Counted from the stretch's first letter, positions 35,097-44,433 are shown. The stretch: DNA of 64,000 bases from Bacillota bacterium (GCA_023391105.1 JAEWBO010000030.1:1-64000), one strand, 5' to 3'. Numbers and translations: made by a program. The notes: a model not told the origin generated them from the letters alone.

Positions 35097-35731
35097 AAAA
35101 TATGCTTTATAAAGAATTCCGTTTAACGCTGCATCCGCTGTTTTATCTCGCCTTGCTGTTCGGCGTATTGCTGCTGATACCGCAGTGGCCGTATTTCATC
35201 GCGCTGATGTATTTCTTTTTCATCGTCGTCCCCAATATATTCACCACAGCCAAAGCGCAGGGCGATCTTGATTTTTCGGCATCGTTGCCTGTCAGGCGCG
35301 GCGATATCGTGAAAGCAAGGCTCTTGTCCATCGTGATCTTGGAGCTGCTTCAGATCGTTGTTGCATCGATTTTCGCATCCATCAATGTGGCGCTTTATCC
35401 GATGGGCAATTTCCTTATGGATACCAACGCTGCTTTTATCGGCTTCGTATTTATCATGTACGGCATCCACAACGTGATTCTGTTCCCGATGTTTTACAAA
35501 ACAGCCTACAAAATAGCAGCGCCGACCTTTGCCGCCATCATCGTGTCAGTGTTGTTTTCCGTAGCTGTAGAAACTGCGGTTCAGATTATTCCCGCTGCGC
35601 GTGTGCTGGATGGCAGTCTGAGCACCTGGACGCATTACGTTGTGCTCATCGCCGGTATGGTCATCTTCGTATTGCTAAATGTTGTGGCTGCAAAGATATC
35701 TGTGAAACGGTTTGAAGGCGTTAATCTCTGA
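35093..35731 (+). CDS. ABC-2 type permease
   Basis: 212 residues with about six membrane helices (for example FYLALLFGVLLLIPQW, YFIALMYFFFIVVPNIF, FIGFVFIMYGIHNVILF, YVVLIAGMVIFVLLNVVAA). The cytoplasmic SLPVRRGDIVKARLL is typical of the ABC2_membrane_5 type permease. Its ATG overlaps the ATPase stop (ATGA), and its own stop overlaps the GntR start (TGATG), so all three genes are translationally coupled. Confidence 0.9.
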   Translation: MKNMLYKEFRLTLHPLFYLALLFGVLLLIPQWPYFIALMYFFFIVVPNIFTTAKAQGDLDFSASLPVRRGDIVKARLLSIVILELLQIVVASIFASINVALYPMGNFLMDTNAAFIGFVFIMYGIHNVILFPMFYKTAYKIAAPTFAAIIVSVLFSVAVETAVQIIPAARVLDGSLSTWTHYVVLIAGMVIFVLLNVVAAKISVKRFEGVNL

Positions 35732-36102
35732 TGAACATCGTCATATCGAACGCATCGGAAAAGCCGATCTATCAGCAGATATTCGAGCAGATATCCTCGC
35801 AGATCATCAAGGGCGAGCTGCCAACAGATACCTGCCTCCCCCCCATTCGTACGGTCGCCAAGGAGCTGCGCATCAGCGTGATCACCATCAAAAAAGCGTG
35901 GGAAGAGCTTGAGCGCAAAGGCTTCATATACACAATGGTGGGTCGGGGCTGTTTCGTGGCATCCTTAAAGCAGAAAGATATTGATGAAAAGCGCGATGAG
36001 ATGGTGCTGGAAAAGCTGGCTAAAGACATTGAATACTATAAGACACTGGGGCTGTCAAAAGCAGATGTGGTGAAGCTGATCGAGCGCCATTATGATAGCT
36101 AA
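35731..36102 (+). CDS. GntR-family regulator, YtrA subfamily
   Basis: 123 residues. A winged helix-turn-helix fills the N-terminal half (EKPIYQQIFEQISSQIIKGE, LPPIRTVAKELRISVITIKKAW, then GFIYTMVGRGCFV). The short C-terminal part (about 75-123) is the YtrA-type dimerisation segment without an effector domain. It is placed last in the operon, while many YtrA-type operons have it first. It probably represses its own operon through the palindrome at 34201-34225. Confidence 0.92.
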   Translation: MNIVISNASEKPIYQQIFEQISSQIIKGELPTDTCLPPIRTVAKELRISVITIKKAWEELERKGFIYTMVGRGCFVASLKQKDIDEKRDEMVLEKLAKDIEYYKTLGLSKADVVKLIERHYDS

Positions 36103-36135
36103 AAAGCCACCTCAAACGAGGTGGCTTTCTTTTGG
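36101..36135. terminator. Bidirectional terminator
   Basis: AAAGCCACCTC (36103-36113), loop AAAC, GAGGTGGCTTT (36118-36128) followed by CTTTT on the plus strand and TTTTT on the minus strand. It lies between the convergent GntR operon and ABC-F gene and can serve both. Confidence 0.9.
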
Positions 36136-36182
36136 CGAAAAGCCTGCGGTTTCCGCCAGTTTATATTTCTAGACTTTTTTAT

Positions 36183-37802
36183 TTATTCCGTTTCGTACTG
36201 GGCGCGCAGCTTTTCCACCTCTGGGTTCTCCAGATACTCATCGAAGCTCTCACGGCGGTCGATCAGGAAGCCGGGTAGTATCTCGATGATGCGGTTTGCC
36301 ACCGTCTGCATGATCTGATGATCGTGTGAGGTAAACAGCATGACGCTTTTGTACTCGGTCATTCCTTCGTTGAGCGCGGTAATGGCTTCGAGGTCGAGAT
36401 GGTTGGTCGGCTCATCCATGATGAGCACATTGGCGCCCGAAAGCATCATCTTCGCGAGCATGCAACGCACCTTCTCCCCGCCCGATAGCACCTTGGCCTG
36501 CTTCATGGCCTCCTCACCCGAAAACAACATGCGTCCCAGCCAGCCGCGCACAGTGGCCTCGTATTTATCCTCAGAGAATTGGCGCATCCAGTCCACAAGC
36601 GACAGCTCCACACCATCAAAATATGCGGAGTTATCGGCTGGCAGATACGCCTGCGTTGTGGTGACACCCCATTTGTATGTGCCTTCGTCGGGCTCCATCT
36701 CTCCCATGATGATCTGGAACAGCGTGGTACGCGCCACCTCATCCTTGCCCGCAAACGCAATCTTGTCGCCGGGCTGCACGATAAAGCTCACGTTATCGAG
36801 CACCTTGCGGCCGCCGATCGTTTTGCTGATGCCATCTACTGACAGGATATCGTTGCCCACCTCACGGTTGGGCTTGAAATGGACAAACGGATAGCGTCGT
36901 GACGACGGCGCGAAGTTGTCCATCTGCAAATTATCCAACATCTTTTTGCGCGACGTTGCCTGCTTAGATTTTGATGCGTTCGCGCTGAACCGCCTGATAA
37001 ATTCCTCAAGCTCCTTGGCTTTTTGCTCGGTGCGCTTGCGCTCGTCCTTGAGCTGGCGCGCGGCCAGCTGTGTATACTCATACCAGAAGTCGTAGTTGCC
37101 CACGTACATCTGTATTTTGCCGTAATCGATGTCCACAATGTGCGTGCACACCTTGTTAAGAAAGTGACGGTCATGCGAGACCACGATGACGGTGTTCGGA
37201 AAATCCATAAGGAAATTCTCCAGCCATGTAATGGCGTGAAGATCAAGGTTGTTTGTGGGCTCGTCGAGCAGCAGGTTCTCCGGTTTCGCGAAAAGCGCCT
37301 GAGCGAGCAGCACCTTCACCTTGCGCGGGCCGTCCAGCTCCGACATTTTCATCTCGTGGTATTCGCCCGTAATGCCAAGACCGTTAAGCAGTATTTCCGC
37401 ATCGGATTCGGCGTTCCAGCCATCAAGCTCCGAAAACTCGCCTTCGAGCTCGGCAAGCTTTAAGCCGTCATCGTCGTTGAAATCTTCCTTGGCGTACAGC
37501 GTCTCCTTTTCCTTCATGATCTCATGAAGCCGCTCATGCCCCATAATCACCGTTTCGAGCACCGTGAACTCATCAAACGCGAAGTGATCCTGCCGCAGCA
37601 CCGCAATGCGCTCACCCGATGTGACGGACACATCGCCTTTATTGGGCTCCAGATCGCCCGACAGTATTTTTAAAAATGTTGATTTTCCTGTGCCGTTTGC
37701 GCCAATCAGCCCGTAACAGTTGCCTGCTGAGAATTGAACGTTGACGTTATTGAATAACGCCCGGCCGCCGTATTGTAGGGATATTCCTTGTGCACTGATC
37801 AT
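36183..37802 (-). CDS. ABC-F family ATPase (YkpA/YbiT-like)
   Basis: 539 residues, soluble, two ABC domains. NBD1: GANGTGKST, Walker B ENLLLDEPTNNLD, then VSHDRHFLNKV. NBD2: a P-loop altered to GKDEVARTT, signature LSGGEKVRC, Walker B VLIMDEPTNHLD and SHDHQIMQTV. The linker (about 245-300, AAR-KDERKRTEQKAKELEEF) is the charged coiled P-site tRNA interaction motif. ABC-F proteins of this group act on stalled ribosomes; a resistance role is possible but not shown. The altered second P-loop is typical of the YbiT/YkpA branch. Confidence 0.92.
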   Translation of the reverse strand: MISAQGISLQYGGRALFNNVNVQFSAGNCYGLIGANGTGKSTFLKILSGDLEPNKGDVSVTSGERIAVLRQDHFAFDEFTVLETVIMGHERLHEIMKEKETLYAKEDFNDDDGLKLAELEGEFSELDGWNAESDAEILLNGLGITGEYHEMKMSELDGPRKVKVLLAQALFAKPENLLLDEPTNNLDLHAITWLENFLMDFPNTVIVVSHDRHFLNKVCTHIVDIDYGKIQMYVGNYDFWYEYTQLAARQLKDERKRTEQKAKELEEFIRRFSANASKSKQATSRKKMLDNLQMDNFAPSSRRYPFVHFKPNREVGNDILSVDGISKTIGGRKVLDNVSFIVQPGDKIAFAGKDEVARTTLFQIIMGEMEPDEGTYKWGVTTTQAYLPADNSAYFDGVELSLVDWMRQFSEDKYEATVRGWLGRMLFSGEEAMKQAKVLSGGEKVRCMLAKMMLSGANVLIMDEPTNHLDLEAITALNEGMTEYKSVMLFTSHDHQIMQTVANRIIEILPGFLIDRRESFDEYLENPEVEKLRAQYETE

Positions 37803-37989
37803 TGATTCTTTAAAATTCTCCTCTGTTGCATAGTCGGTCTATGATAACATAAGATGCTTGATTTTGTAAGCATATAAACGTTATTTTATTGGTTTGTTTT
37901 ATTCTCACATAAAAAATTGCATACTATTGTCATTCTATAGTATTGTTAACTAACAGATGTATTATCATGATATCAACATGGAGACACTG

Positions 37990-38841
37990 ATGCTGAAGAC
38001 AAGAGCAACAAAAAAATGGGGCTTTCTTGCATTAATACTGGTTATTCTTTTTATTCTTGCAGTACTGGCTTTTGATACAGGGTTAAAAGTCGTTCACTAT
38101 GAGATAAAAAACAGAAAAATCACCGCCGCAATCCGCATTGTCTTCATTGCTGATCTGCACAGTTGTTACTACGGTGAAGAACAATCAGATTTAATCAATA
38201 CTGTATACGAGCAAGATCCTGATATAGTATTACTCGGCGGAGACATCCTTGACGATGTTTTACCACCCAAGAATGCCATTACAATTTTAGAAGTATTATC
38301 AAAAGAATATCCTTGTTACTATGTTTCAGGGAATCATGAATACTGGACTGAAGAAATCGAAAATATCAAGCAGACGGTTCGTAATTCTGGTGTTACAGTT
38401 CTTGAAGGAACAAGCGAAGCTTTAGCCCTAAATAAGCAGCCGATAAATATTTGCGGAATTGATGATGCCGAGGTTGGTGAGCGCATTATGTTTGATCAAC
38501 TTGAAAATGCTTATAAACAATCCGACAAAAATTCATTGACAGTATTATTGGCACATCGGCCCGAATATATCGACACCTATCTTGAATATGACTTTGATTT
38601 GATATTGTCAGGCCATGCGCATGGCGGGCAGTGGCGCATCCCTCCCCTGATAAACGGCTTATTTTCCCCTGGTGAAGGATGGTTTCCCCAATATGCCGGT
38701 GGACGGTACAAATTTGGCAATAGCACTTTTATTGTTAGCCGCGGACTCTCCAGAGAATCGTCTAGAATCCCGAGAATATTCAACCCTCCGGAGCTTGTCG
38801 TCATAGATATGACCGGATATGAGGATAATTTGTCTGACTAG
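37990..38841 (+). CDS. Membrane-anchored metallophosphoesterase (YkuE-like)
   Basis: 283 residues from the ATG at 37990 with GGAG at 6-base spacing. An N-terminal membrane anchor (FLALILVILFILAVLAF) is followed by a calcineurin-type domain: FIADLHSCYYG (DxH), LLGGDILDD (GD), VSGNHEYW (GNHE), LLAHRPEY and LSGHAHGGQWRIP (GHxH). This is the full dinuclear metal set. Relatives hydrolyse UDP-diacylglucosamine or other phosphoesters at the membrane. The stop overlaps the stop of the convergent methyltransferase gene by three bases. Confidence 0.92.
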   Translation: MLKTRATKKWGFLALILVILFILAVLAFDTGLKVVHYEIKNRKITAAIRIVFIADLHSCYYGEEQSDLINTVYEQDPDIVLLGGDILDDVLPPKNAITILEVLSKEYPCYYVSGNHEYWTEEIENIKQTVRNSGVTVLEGTSEALALNKQPINICGIDDAEVGERIMFDQLENAYKQSDKNSLTVLLAHRPEYIDTYLEYDFDLILSGHAHGGQWRIPPLINGLFSPGEGWFPQYAGGRYKFGNSTFIVSRGLSRESSRIPRIFNPPELVVIDMTGYEDNLSD

Positions 38842-39917
38842 AAATACTGATAAAACGTGCAGCGTATGCTGCCATTATAGAGTTTTCTTTTCTTTGTGGC
38901 GCGCTTGCCGAAGAACCGCTCGAACTGATCGTCCGCCGATATGATCGACTTTTTGGGTGCATTTGCAAACGCACGACCCATGTCTCCGTAGAGCTTGTGC
39001 ACTTCGTCTCTCTCGCCCAGCCTTACGGCATACGGCGGGTTGGTTAGCACGGTGCACTGGCGCGAAAAGCTTTTCACATCCGCGTGATAAATCTTGATAT
39101 TCACACCCGCTGTCTCAGCGTTTCTGGACGCGGCACTGAGAGCGCGGTTGTCGATGTCCGACGCAAAGATAATCGGTGATTCTGTCTGCATACCCTCCGC
39201 TTCATCACGCGCCGTGTTCCACTTCTTTTTAAAGCGCGGCCAGCTTTGCGCATCAAAAGCACGGCTGAGCCCCGGCGCGATGTTCGCGCCAAGCATGGCC
39301 GCTTCAATCGCGATGGTGCCCGAGCCGCACATCGGATCAGCCAGTTCCCCGCCGTCCCAGCCGGAAAGCATCACAAGCCCCGCCGCAAGCGTCTCACGAA
39401 TGGGCGCGGTGACATTCGCCGCGCGGTAACCACGGCGGTTCAGCCCCATACCGCTCGTGTTGAGACACACCGACACTTGATTGCGAAGAATTTTGACGTG
39501 AATGTCGTAGCGGTCGCCCGTTTCAGGCAGCACCGATACCTTATGCCGCGCCATGAGCCGCGTGACTGCGGCCTTTTTGCTGATGGACTGTATGTCTGAC
39601 ACGCTGAAAAGCGCGCTGCCCACCGAGTCCGCATTGACGGGAAACGATGCGTCCCTTGGGATATAATCCTCCAGCGCAATCGCACGGACACCTTCAAATA
39701 ACGCGTCAAACGTCATCGCTTCAAATGTGCCCAGCTCGATATAAACTCTGTCCGCAGTACGCAGAAAAAGGTTCGCAAGCGCGATGCCGCGTTCGTCAGC
39801 ATTAAAATAGACCCGGGCGTCTCTGGCACTCACGCCGTCGAGTCTTAATTTTTTGAGCTCCGTTGCGGTTAGGGCTTCAAGGCCGAAAGCGCAAGATGCA
39901 AAGCATTTATAGTCCAT
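38838..39917 (-). CDS. THUMP-domain 23S rRNA methyltransferase (RlmL/YpsC-like)
   Basis: 359 residues. A ferredoxin-like plus THUMP region (1-150; FASCAFGLEALTATELKKL) recognises RNA, and the UPF0020 methyltransferase domain has the SAM motif LADPMCGSGTIAIEAAM (about 190-206) and the catalytic LTNPPYAVRLGE (NPPY, N2-guanine type). It resembles the N-terminal methyltransferase half of RlmL, which makes m2G in 23S rRNA. Its start overlaps the HD gene by 11 bases, in a four-gene coupled operon. Confidence 0.92.
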   Translation of the reverse strand: MDYKCFASCAFGLEALTATELKKLRLDGVSARDARVYFNADERGIALANLFLRTADRVYIELGTFEAMTFDALFEGVRAIALEDYIPRDASFPVNADSVGSALFSVSDIQSISKKAAVTRLMARHKVSVLPETGDRYDIHVKILRNQVSVCLNTSGMGLNRRGYRAANVTAPIRETLAAGLVMLSGWDGGELADPMCGSGTIAIEAAMLGANIAPGLSRAFDAQSWPRFKKKWNTARDEAEGMQTESPIIFASDIDNRALSAASRNAETAGVNIKIYHADVKSFSRQCTVLTNPPYAVRLGERDEVHKLYGDMGRAFANAPKKSIISADDQFERFFGKRATKKRKLYNGSIRCTFYQYF

Positions 39918-40584
39918 TTGTTTCGTCCCATCTGTTAAGCTTCACGCCGTTAATATGCAGCGCAAAATTACAGCCAAGGAAACGCGCGCTCTTTTCACAC
40001 ATCTGCATGCGCGTTAAATAAATGCTTAAAAAGTCCATAGGCGACGCACCTTGGCCCATCGTGTAATCAATACCGATGGTTCCGTTGTTCACGGTCAGTT
40101 TGGTGGAGTGTATCGAGTAGTTCACGCGGTCGTGAATGTCTGTGGGCAAAAACTCCTTGGAACGCACGCGTGCCCTGTGCGCGTCCACCTTGTCCGCGAT
40201 AATCAAAGCTGCGGAAATGTCGCTGATGGGCAGACCCGTTTCTTCTTCGTGAGAGCCCACCGCCGAGCAAACCTCGCAAGCCTCCGTGATGTCCATGCCC
40301 ATTTCGCAAAGTATGGGAAAAAGCAGCGAAGCGCCGTTTAATCCGTGTTGTTTTCTGTTGACCATGTTGCCGACATCGTGCACCCAACCCGCAATTCTGG
40401 CAAGCTCGATGCGACGTTTTTCCTTGCCGAGATTCTGTAATATCTCCCCCGCAATACGGCTCACATAACCGACGTGTCGCGGGCCATGGTCGGTATATCC
40501 CATGACCTCGAGCACCTTATTTGCGTGCTCCACAAGCACTTTTATCTTTTCGTTCTTTTGAATATTCGCTAATGTAATCGCCAA
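39907..40584 (-). CDS. HD-domain phosphohydrolase
   Basis: 225 residues, starting at a TTG with GGAGG. The HD metal ligands are visible: YTDHGPRHVGYV, then GWVHDVGNM (the HD pair), VGSHEEE, and ADKVDAHR (final Asp). Such proteins hydrolyse nucleotides or other phosphate esters. It overlaps both neighbours (16 and 11 bases), so it is translationally coupled to them. Substrate unknown. Confidence 0.85.
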   Translation of the reverse strand: MAITLANIQKNEKIKVLVEHANKVLEVMGYTDHGPRHVGYVSRIAGEILQNLGKEKRRIELARIAGWVHDVGNMVNRKQHGLNGASLLFPILCEMGMDITEACEVCSAVGSHEEETGLPISDISAALIIADKVDAHRARVRSKEFLPTDIHDRVNYSIHSTKLTVNNGTIGIDYTMGQGASPMDFLSIYLTRMQMCEKSARFLGCNFALHINGVKLNRWDETNGL

Positions 40585-41411
40585 GCCTGATCCTCCAAGT
40601 TTATCAGAGATTCGTAATCCTTATCGTCCGTGAAATCGCGGTCAATCATCACTTCGCCGCCGAGCTCTTCCAACGCGTTTTTGATGCTCACATAATCATA
40701 GTATTTGATGCCGTCCTGACGCAGCGCCTCTTCAAGATACGGCAGTGCCTTATCGCTGCCCAGCTTGCCAAGGCAGCTTGCATAGAACGCTTTGTTGGTC
40801 TCGCTGTAAAGGAACTTTTCCAGTGCCAACTCGTAAGAACGCTCGTCAAACGGCATATCGGCAAGTATGTCAAGAAAACAATCCGCGGCGTAAACCGATT
40901 GCGCGGATTCATACGCGCTGATCACCTTCTGCGTATATTCTTCACCCGCGCTTTTCAGCTCTTCCACACATGCTTCGGCAAAATCACTTGGCTGCGTCGC
41001 CTTTGCAACCACATCAATATAATACGCAAAAGGGCGCGGCATATCCATCTCTTCGATAAGCTTCACGATAACTGTGCAAATGTCATCGCTTTTCTCGCCT
41101 TCGTAGTTTTGCATCAGCGACACAAGCAGCGGATACGTGTCTTCGCTTATGTCGGCGATACGGTTCAGCAGAGGGCCCGGCACGGTCATATCAGATATCA
41201 TATAGCGACCAAGCATCGTTACCAGCTCGCCCGCGTCCATAGCCTCAAAATAGGCGTTGGGTGATTGTCCGGACAGCCATTTTTGGGGCGCGTCCAGCCA
41301 CTTGAGATACAGCTCCGGCACCTGTTCCTCGACTTCGTCCTCTTTAAGGCCGCTGCTGTGCATATATTGATGAAGATATTCGCCGAATTTTTGTTCAAAA
41401 TCGATCAGCAT
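40569..41411 (-). CDS. Hypothetical helical-repeat protein
   Basis: 280 residues, acidic and mostly helical, with no signal peptide or membrane helix. Repeating helix pairs (AADCFLDILADMPFDERSYE, FYASCLGKLGSDKALPYLEE, DYVSIKNALEELGGEVMID) look like HEAT-type repeats, and the last pairs resemble HEAT repeats of PBS-lyase type. No catalytic motif seen. Its start has GGAGG and it overlaps the HD gene. It is probably a protein-binding scaffold; no function can be assigned. Confidence 0.7.
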   Translation of the reverse strand: MLIDFEQKFGEYLHQYMHSSGLKEDEVEEQVPELYLKWLDAPQKWLSGQSPNAYFEAMDAGELVTMLGRYMISDMTVPGPLLNRIADISEDTYPLLVSLMQNYEGEKSDDICTVIVKLIEEMDMPRPFAYYIDVVAKATQPSDFAEACVEELKSAGEEYTQKVISAYESAQSVYAADCFLDILADMPFDERSYELALEKFLYSETNKAFYASCLGKLGSDKALPYLEEALRQDGIKYYDYVSIKNALEELGGEVMIDRDFTDDKDYESLINLEDQAWRLH

Positions 41412-41422
41412 AAACGACCTCC

Positions 41423-43117
41423 TTATTTCTTACTGCCAAAAAGCATGGTATAGTATCTGTTAAGCGTCGACAAGGAAATGCCGTAGACCTCAAGCAGCTC
41501 CCTTTTGTATGGGGGCTCGACATCCGCTGTCACCTCGCAGGCGTGAAGCTCCAGCGACGCGGCAAACGCTTCTGGCGTTTTGATCCAATAACCGTCGTCC
41601 TTTCGTCTCTTCACGATGGCAAGCATCATCTCTACCCCGATTGTCACAAATTCGTCGTTATAGCGCGGGCGTGCATGGTTGATGAAGCTCGACAGCGCAT
41701 CTGCATAACGCTCAGGCAGCGCCTTTAAGTCTTCTGACACCGTCCCGACGCGCACCTCTGCAATCGCGCCCTTGATATATGCCACATAAGGTTCTTTTGC
41801 ACCCATCTTCTTAAGGTACATGAATATGTCGTTCTTGATCTCGTCCGTCTCCGAGCTTTTGAGCAGAAAGTCACGAAACGCTTCCTCCACCCTGGCATCC
41901 GAAAACATGCTCATAATCTCAAGCACGATCTTTTTTATGTATTCATCGCCGTAATGCAGACCCCAGAATAAGATTGACTTAAAGAATTCATCGTTTTCCC
42001 ACTTGTCCTTTAAGCTGCCATCCTTTTGTTTTAAGCAGTCGTTCAAATAGCTGATGCGGCGCTTTATCTCGTCAAACTGCACCTGATACACATATTCAAG
42101 CTCTTTTTGTGATCCGCCTGACTTGGCATCCTCCGCGCGCAATTTGTAATACAGTGCAAGGCTGTTGTTCGGGTCGATCTTTAGTATCTTGATAAAATAC
42201 GAAAGCGACTCGGCGTATTGAGAGCAGTTGTAAGCCGCAAGGCCGCAAAAATGCAATATCCGAATATCATACGGCTGAAACGCCACGATCTTCTGAAACG
42301 TCTGATACGCTTTCTGGTGGTATCCAAGCTCGCAGTAGGTCAGCGCCACCTTATGCATGTCCTCGGGCTCAATGTCGTTCATACCACCCAGCTTTTCCAG
42401 ATTCAACGCGGCGTTCGCGTGATCGTTCATATCCGAGTAGAACAGCGCGAGATTGCAGCATGCATGCAGATTGTTCGGCTGAGAAGAAAGCACGCGTTTC
42501 GAAAGCTCGACCGCCTCCGCCTTTCGCCCCTCAAAGAAGTAAGAGAGAGCAAGGTTGTTCATCGCGCTGTACATTGTCTCGTTGCGCTGAACCACCTTTT
42601 CCAGATGCTTGATCGCATTTTTGTAATCGCCCTTGTCTAGACACTGCTTGCCCTCATAGGCTTCTTCATACATCATGCGCCGGCTGATATCGTGCAGTGC
42701 CCCGTCTTCCTCGTAATCCTCTTCGTCCATGATATCAAAAAGCTCATCGATATCCTCAGCGTATTCGCCGTCCGGATCAATTGACAGATACTGCTCGAAC
42801 GCCTCGTCAGCAAGCTCGTAGTTCTTAAGGCCCATATAGTTGCACCCTAGCGCAAACAAGCACTCGGTGGGCGTATTTCCGAATTTCGCTATTTTTAACA
42901 ATACGTCGTTGGATTCGGCGTACAGTCCCATTTCAGAATATATCTGCGCGATGCTTAAAAGGTAATCCACGTTTTCGGGCTCCATGCCCAGCACACAACG
43001 ATAAAGCGCCAACGCCTCAAGGAAATTCCCCGCGTCGATGTGCTTTTCGGCTTTCTTTATGAAAAACTCGGCCGGTTGATTGAAACTGAGTATTTTGTTA
43101 TTCCTGTTGTCTTTCAT
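41423..43117 (-). CDS. Large TPR-repeat protein
   Basis: 564 residues. Tetratricopeptide repeats run from about 17 to 315, for example GNFLEALALYRCVLGMEPEN, NYELADEAFEQYLSIDPDG, DYKNAIKHLEKVVQRNETM and KAEAVELSKRVLSSQPNN. The C-terminal 250 residues are helical without TPR consensus and without a recognised domain. No export signal. First gene of the operon with the helical-repeat, HD and methyltransferase genes; likely a scaffold for them or for another complex. Confidence 0.88.
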   Translation of the reverse strand: MKDNRNNKILSFNQPAEFFIKKAEKHIDAGNFLEALALYRCVLGMEPENVDYLLSIAQIYSEMGLYAESNDVLLKIAKFGNTPTECLFALGCNYMGLKNYELADEAFEQYLSIDPDGEYAEDIDELFDIMDEEDYEEDGALHDISRRMMYEEAYEGKQCLDKGDYKNAIKHLEKVVQRNETMYSAMNNLALSYFFEGRKAEAVELSKRVLSSQPNNLHACCNLALFYSDMNDHANAALNLEKLGGMNDIEPEDMHKVALTYCELGYHQKAYQTFQKIVAFQPYDIRILHFCGLAAYNCSQYAESLSYFIKILKIDPNNSLALYYKLRAEDAKSGGSQKELEYVYQVQFDEIKRRISYLNDCLKQKDGSLKDKWENDEFFKSILFWGLHYGDEYIKKIVLEIMSMFSDARVEEAFRDFLLKSSETDEIKNDIFMYLKKMGAKEPYVAYIKGAIAEVRVGTVSEDLKALPERYADALSSFINHARPRYNDEFVTIGVEMMLAIVKRRKDDGYWIKTPEAFAASLELHACEVTADVEPPYKRELLEVYGISLSTLNRYYTMLFGSKK

Positions 43118-43204
43118 TTGTCCTCCGTACTTTAATTATACCATATGCGCAATAAAACCACACCCCTAAAAGCTTCGCTTTTTGGGAGCCCTGTCGTCAT
43201 ATGC

Positions 43205-43933
43205 TCATTGTTTGCGGCAGACGAACTGGGCACGCTGCGCATCATCCGTACAAACATCCTTTGTCAAAAATCCATAAACACTCACTTCGGCAAACCCCGC
43301 CGCCTGAATCGTTCGCCTCACAGCTTCAATATCATGCGCGTGTTGTCTATGCGTTTCGCTGAAGCGCTCGAACAAACTGCCTGCTCGCACAAACAGCGTC
43401 ACATCCATCGTCAGCACGTTTTGTGCTTTATTATACGCATTGCGCCAGATACACGATACATCATCCGAATCGTCAAAATACACCTCGGCATCCATAGAAA
43501 TAAGCTTGGCACGCGTGCTGATATCAAAGAGCAGCAAGCCTCTGTTTTTGATTGCGCAAAAGGCGGCGGACGCGAACTGTTTTAGTCCGTCTTCATCCAC
43601 GTAGTTCACCCCGTCGCACGCACACACCACAGCGTCCACCTTATTGCCCACCGTGAAGCTTCGCATATCCTGCTTGACAAACTTGATTTCGCGGCCGGAG
43701 CTGCGCGCATGCTCAGATGCTTTATGCAGCATGTCGTCCGATATGTCCGAGGCAATAACGTGATGTCCAAAATCGTATAGACGGCAAGATATATTTCCCG
43801 TTCCGCAAGCCGCTTCATATATGCGTCCGTTTTCAAATCCCAGAAGCTCGTTTATATACGCCGCCCAGCTGTCATAGTCAACGTCGGCCATGAGCTCGTT
43901 GTAAGCCTTTGCAAGATAACTGTATGCCTTCAA
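43205..43933 (-). CDS. Class I SAM-dependent methyltransferase
   Basis: 242 residues. The SAM-binding motif is IYEAACGTGNISCRLYDFG (E/DxxCGTG), followed by IASDISDDMLHKASEHA and DAVVCACDGVNYV. The set resembles small-molecule methyltransferases of the Methyltransf_25 type. The start is taken as the TTG at 43933 because GGAGG lies 5 bases upstream; the GTG at 43945 is inside that site. A 7-bp hairpin (43949-43965) sits just before the ribosome-binding site. Substrate unknown. Confidence 0.88.
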   Translation of the reverse strand: MKAYSYLAKAYNELMADVDYDSWAAYINELLGFENGRIYEAACGTGNISCRLYDFGHHVIASDISDDMLHKASEHARSSGREIKFVKQDMRSFTVGNKVDAVVCACDGVNYVDEDGLKQFASAAFCAIKNRGLLLFDISTRAKLISMDAEVYFDDSDDVSCIWRNAYNKAQNVLTMDVTLFVRAGSLFERFSETHRQHAHDIEAVRRTIQAAGFAEVSVYGFLTKDVCTDDAQRAQFVCRKQ

Positions 43934-44178
43934 AAAAACCTCCACCCCGAAAAGCTGTGCTTTTCAGAGACTTCGTAATTATATGCCATACTCGACAATT
44001 TTATCAACAATATACTATAGCGCATGCGTTTGCACAACGCGCTCACAAACTATTTACAATAGATTCATTTTTTATGGCTTGTCAGCGTCCATGCCGCACA
44101 CATACACGAGAGACAGTTATTAACTTGAAATCCATTGACCGCCGCCGATAGCTCTGAAATTCCACCGATAGTTCTCAG
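43934..44178. other. Spacer upstream of the lysine-operon promoter
   Basis: No gene seen. It holds the hairpin GAAAAGC-TGT-GCTTTTC (43949-43965), one of two similar short hairpins flanking the methyltransferase gene (the other is at 43163-43186), and otherwise AT-rich unstructured sequence. Confidence 0.5.
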
Positions 44179-44207
44179 TTGACGAACGGGGCCTGCAATG
44201 CTATAAT
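44179..44207 (+). promoter_or_regulatory. Sigma-A promoter of the asd-dapA-dapB operon
   Basis: TTGACG (44179-44184), 17-base spacer, perfect TATAAT (44202-44207). Transcription would begin about 10 bases before the lysine riboswitch P1 stem. Confidence 0.9.
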
Positions 44208-44225
44208 ATTATACATTAATACCAT

Positions 44226-44397
44226 TACAGTTTGAGGCGCGGTTTTCAAGAGTATATGTGTAGAGGCAGCGGGTGCCGGTGAAGCGCATGAGAAAGGGGA
44301 AACTGCCGAAGGTAAACCGTCCGTAAAGGTTTGGCCTGGGGGTATGGTTAAAAGCCATACAACTGCCGTCTTTTTCAAGACGGAGCGCTGCTGTAGT
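44226..44397 (+). ncRNA. Lysine riboswitch (L box)
   Basis: The leader matches the L-box core: GAGGCGCG followed by TTCAAGAGTA, then AGAAAGGGGAAACTGCCGAAGG (consensus GGGGA...GCCGAAG), then GGCCTGGGGG, several hairpins, and TACAG/CTGTA closing helix P1. It precedes asd, dapA and dapB, the expected targets. Lysine binding should favour the downstream terminator hairpin and cut transcription. Confidence 0.9.
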
Positions 44398-44433
44398 CTG
44401 GCATTTCATTAAGATTTGCAGTTTATGACGGTG

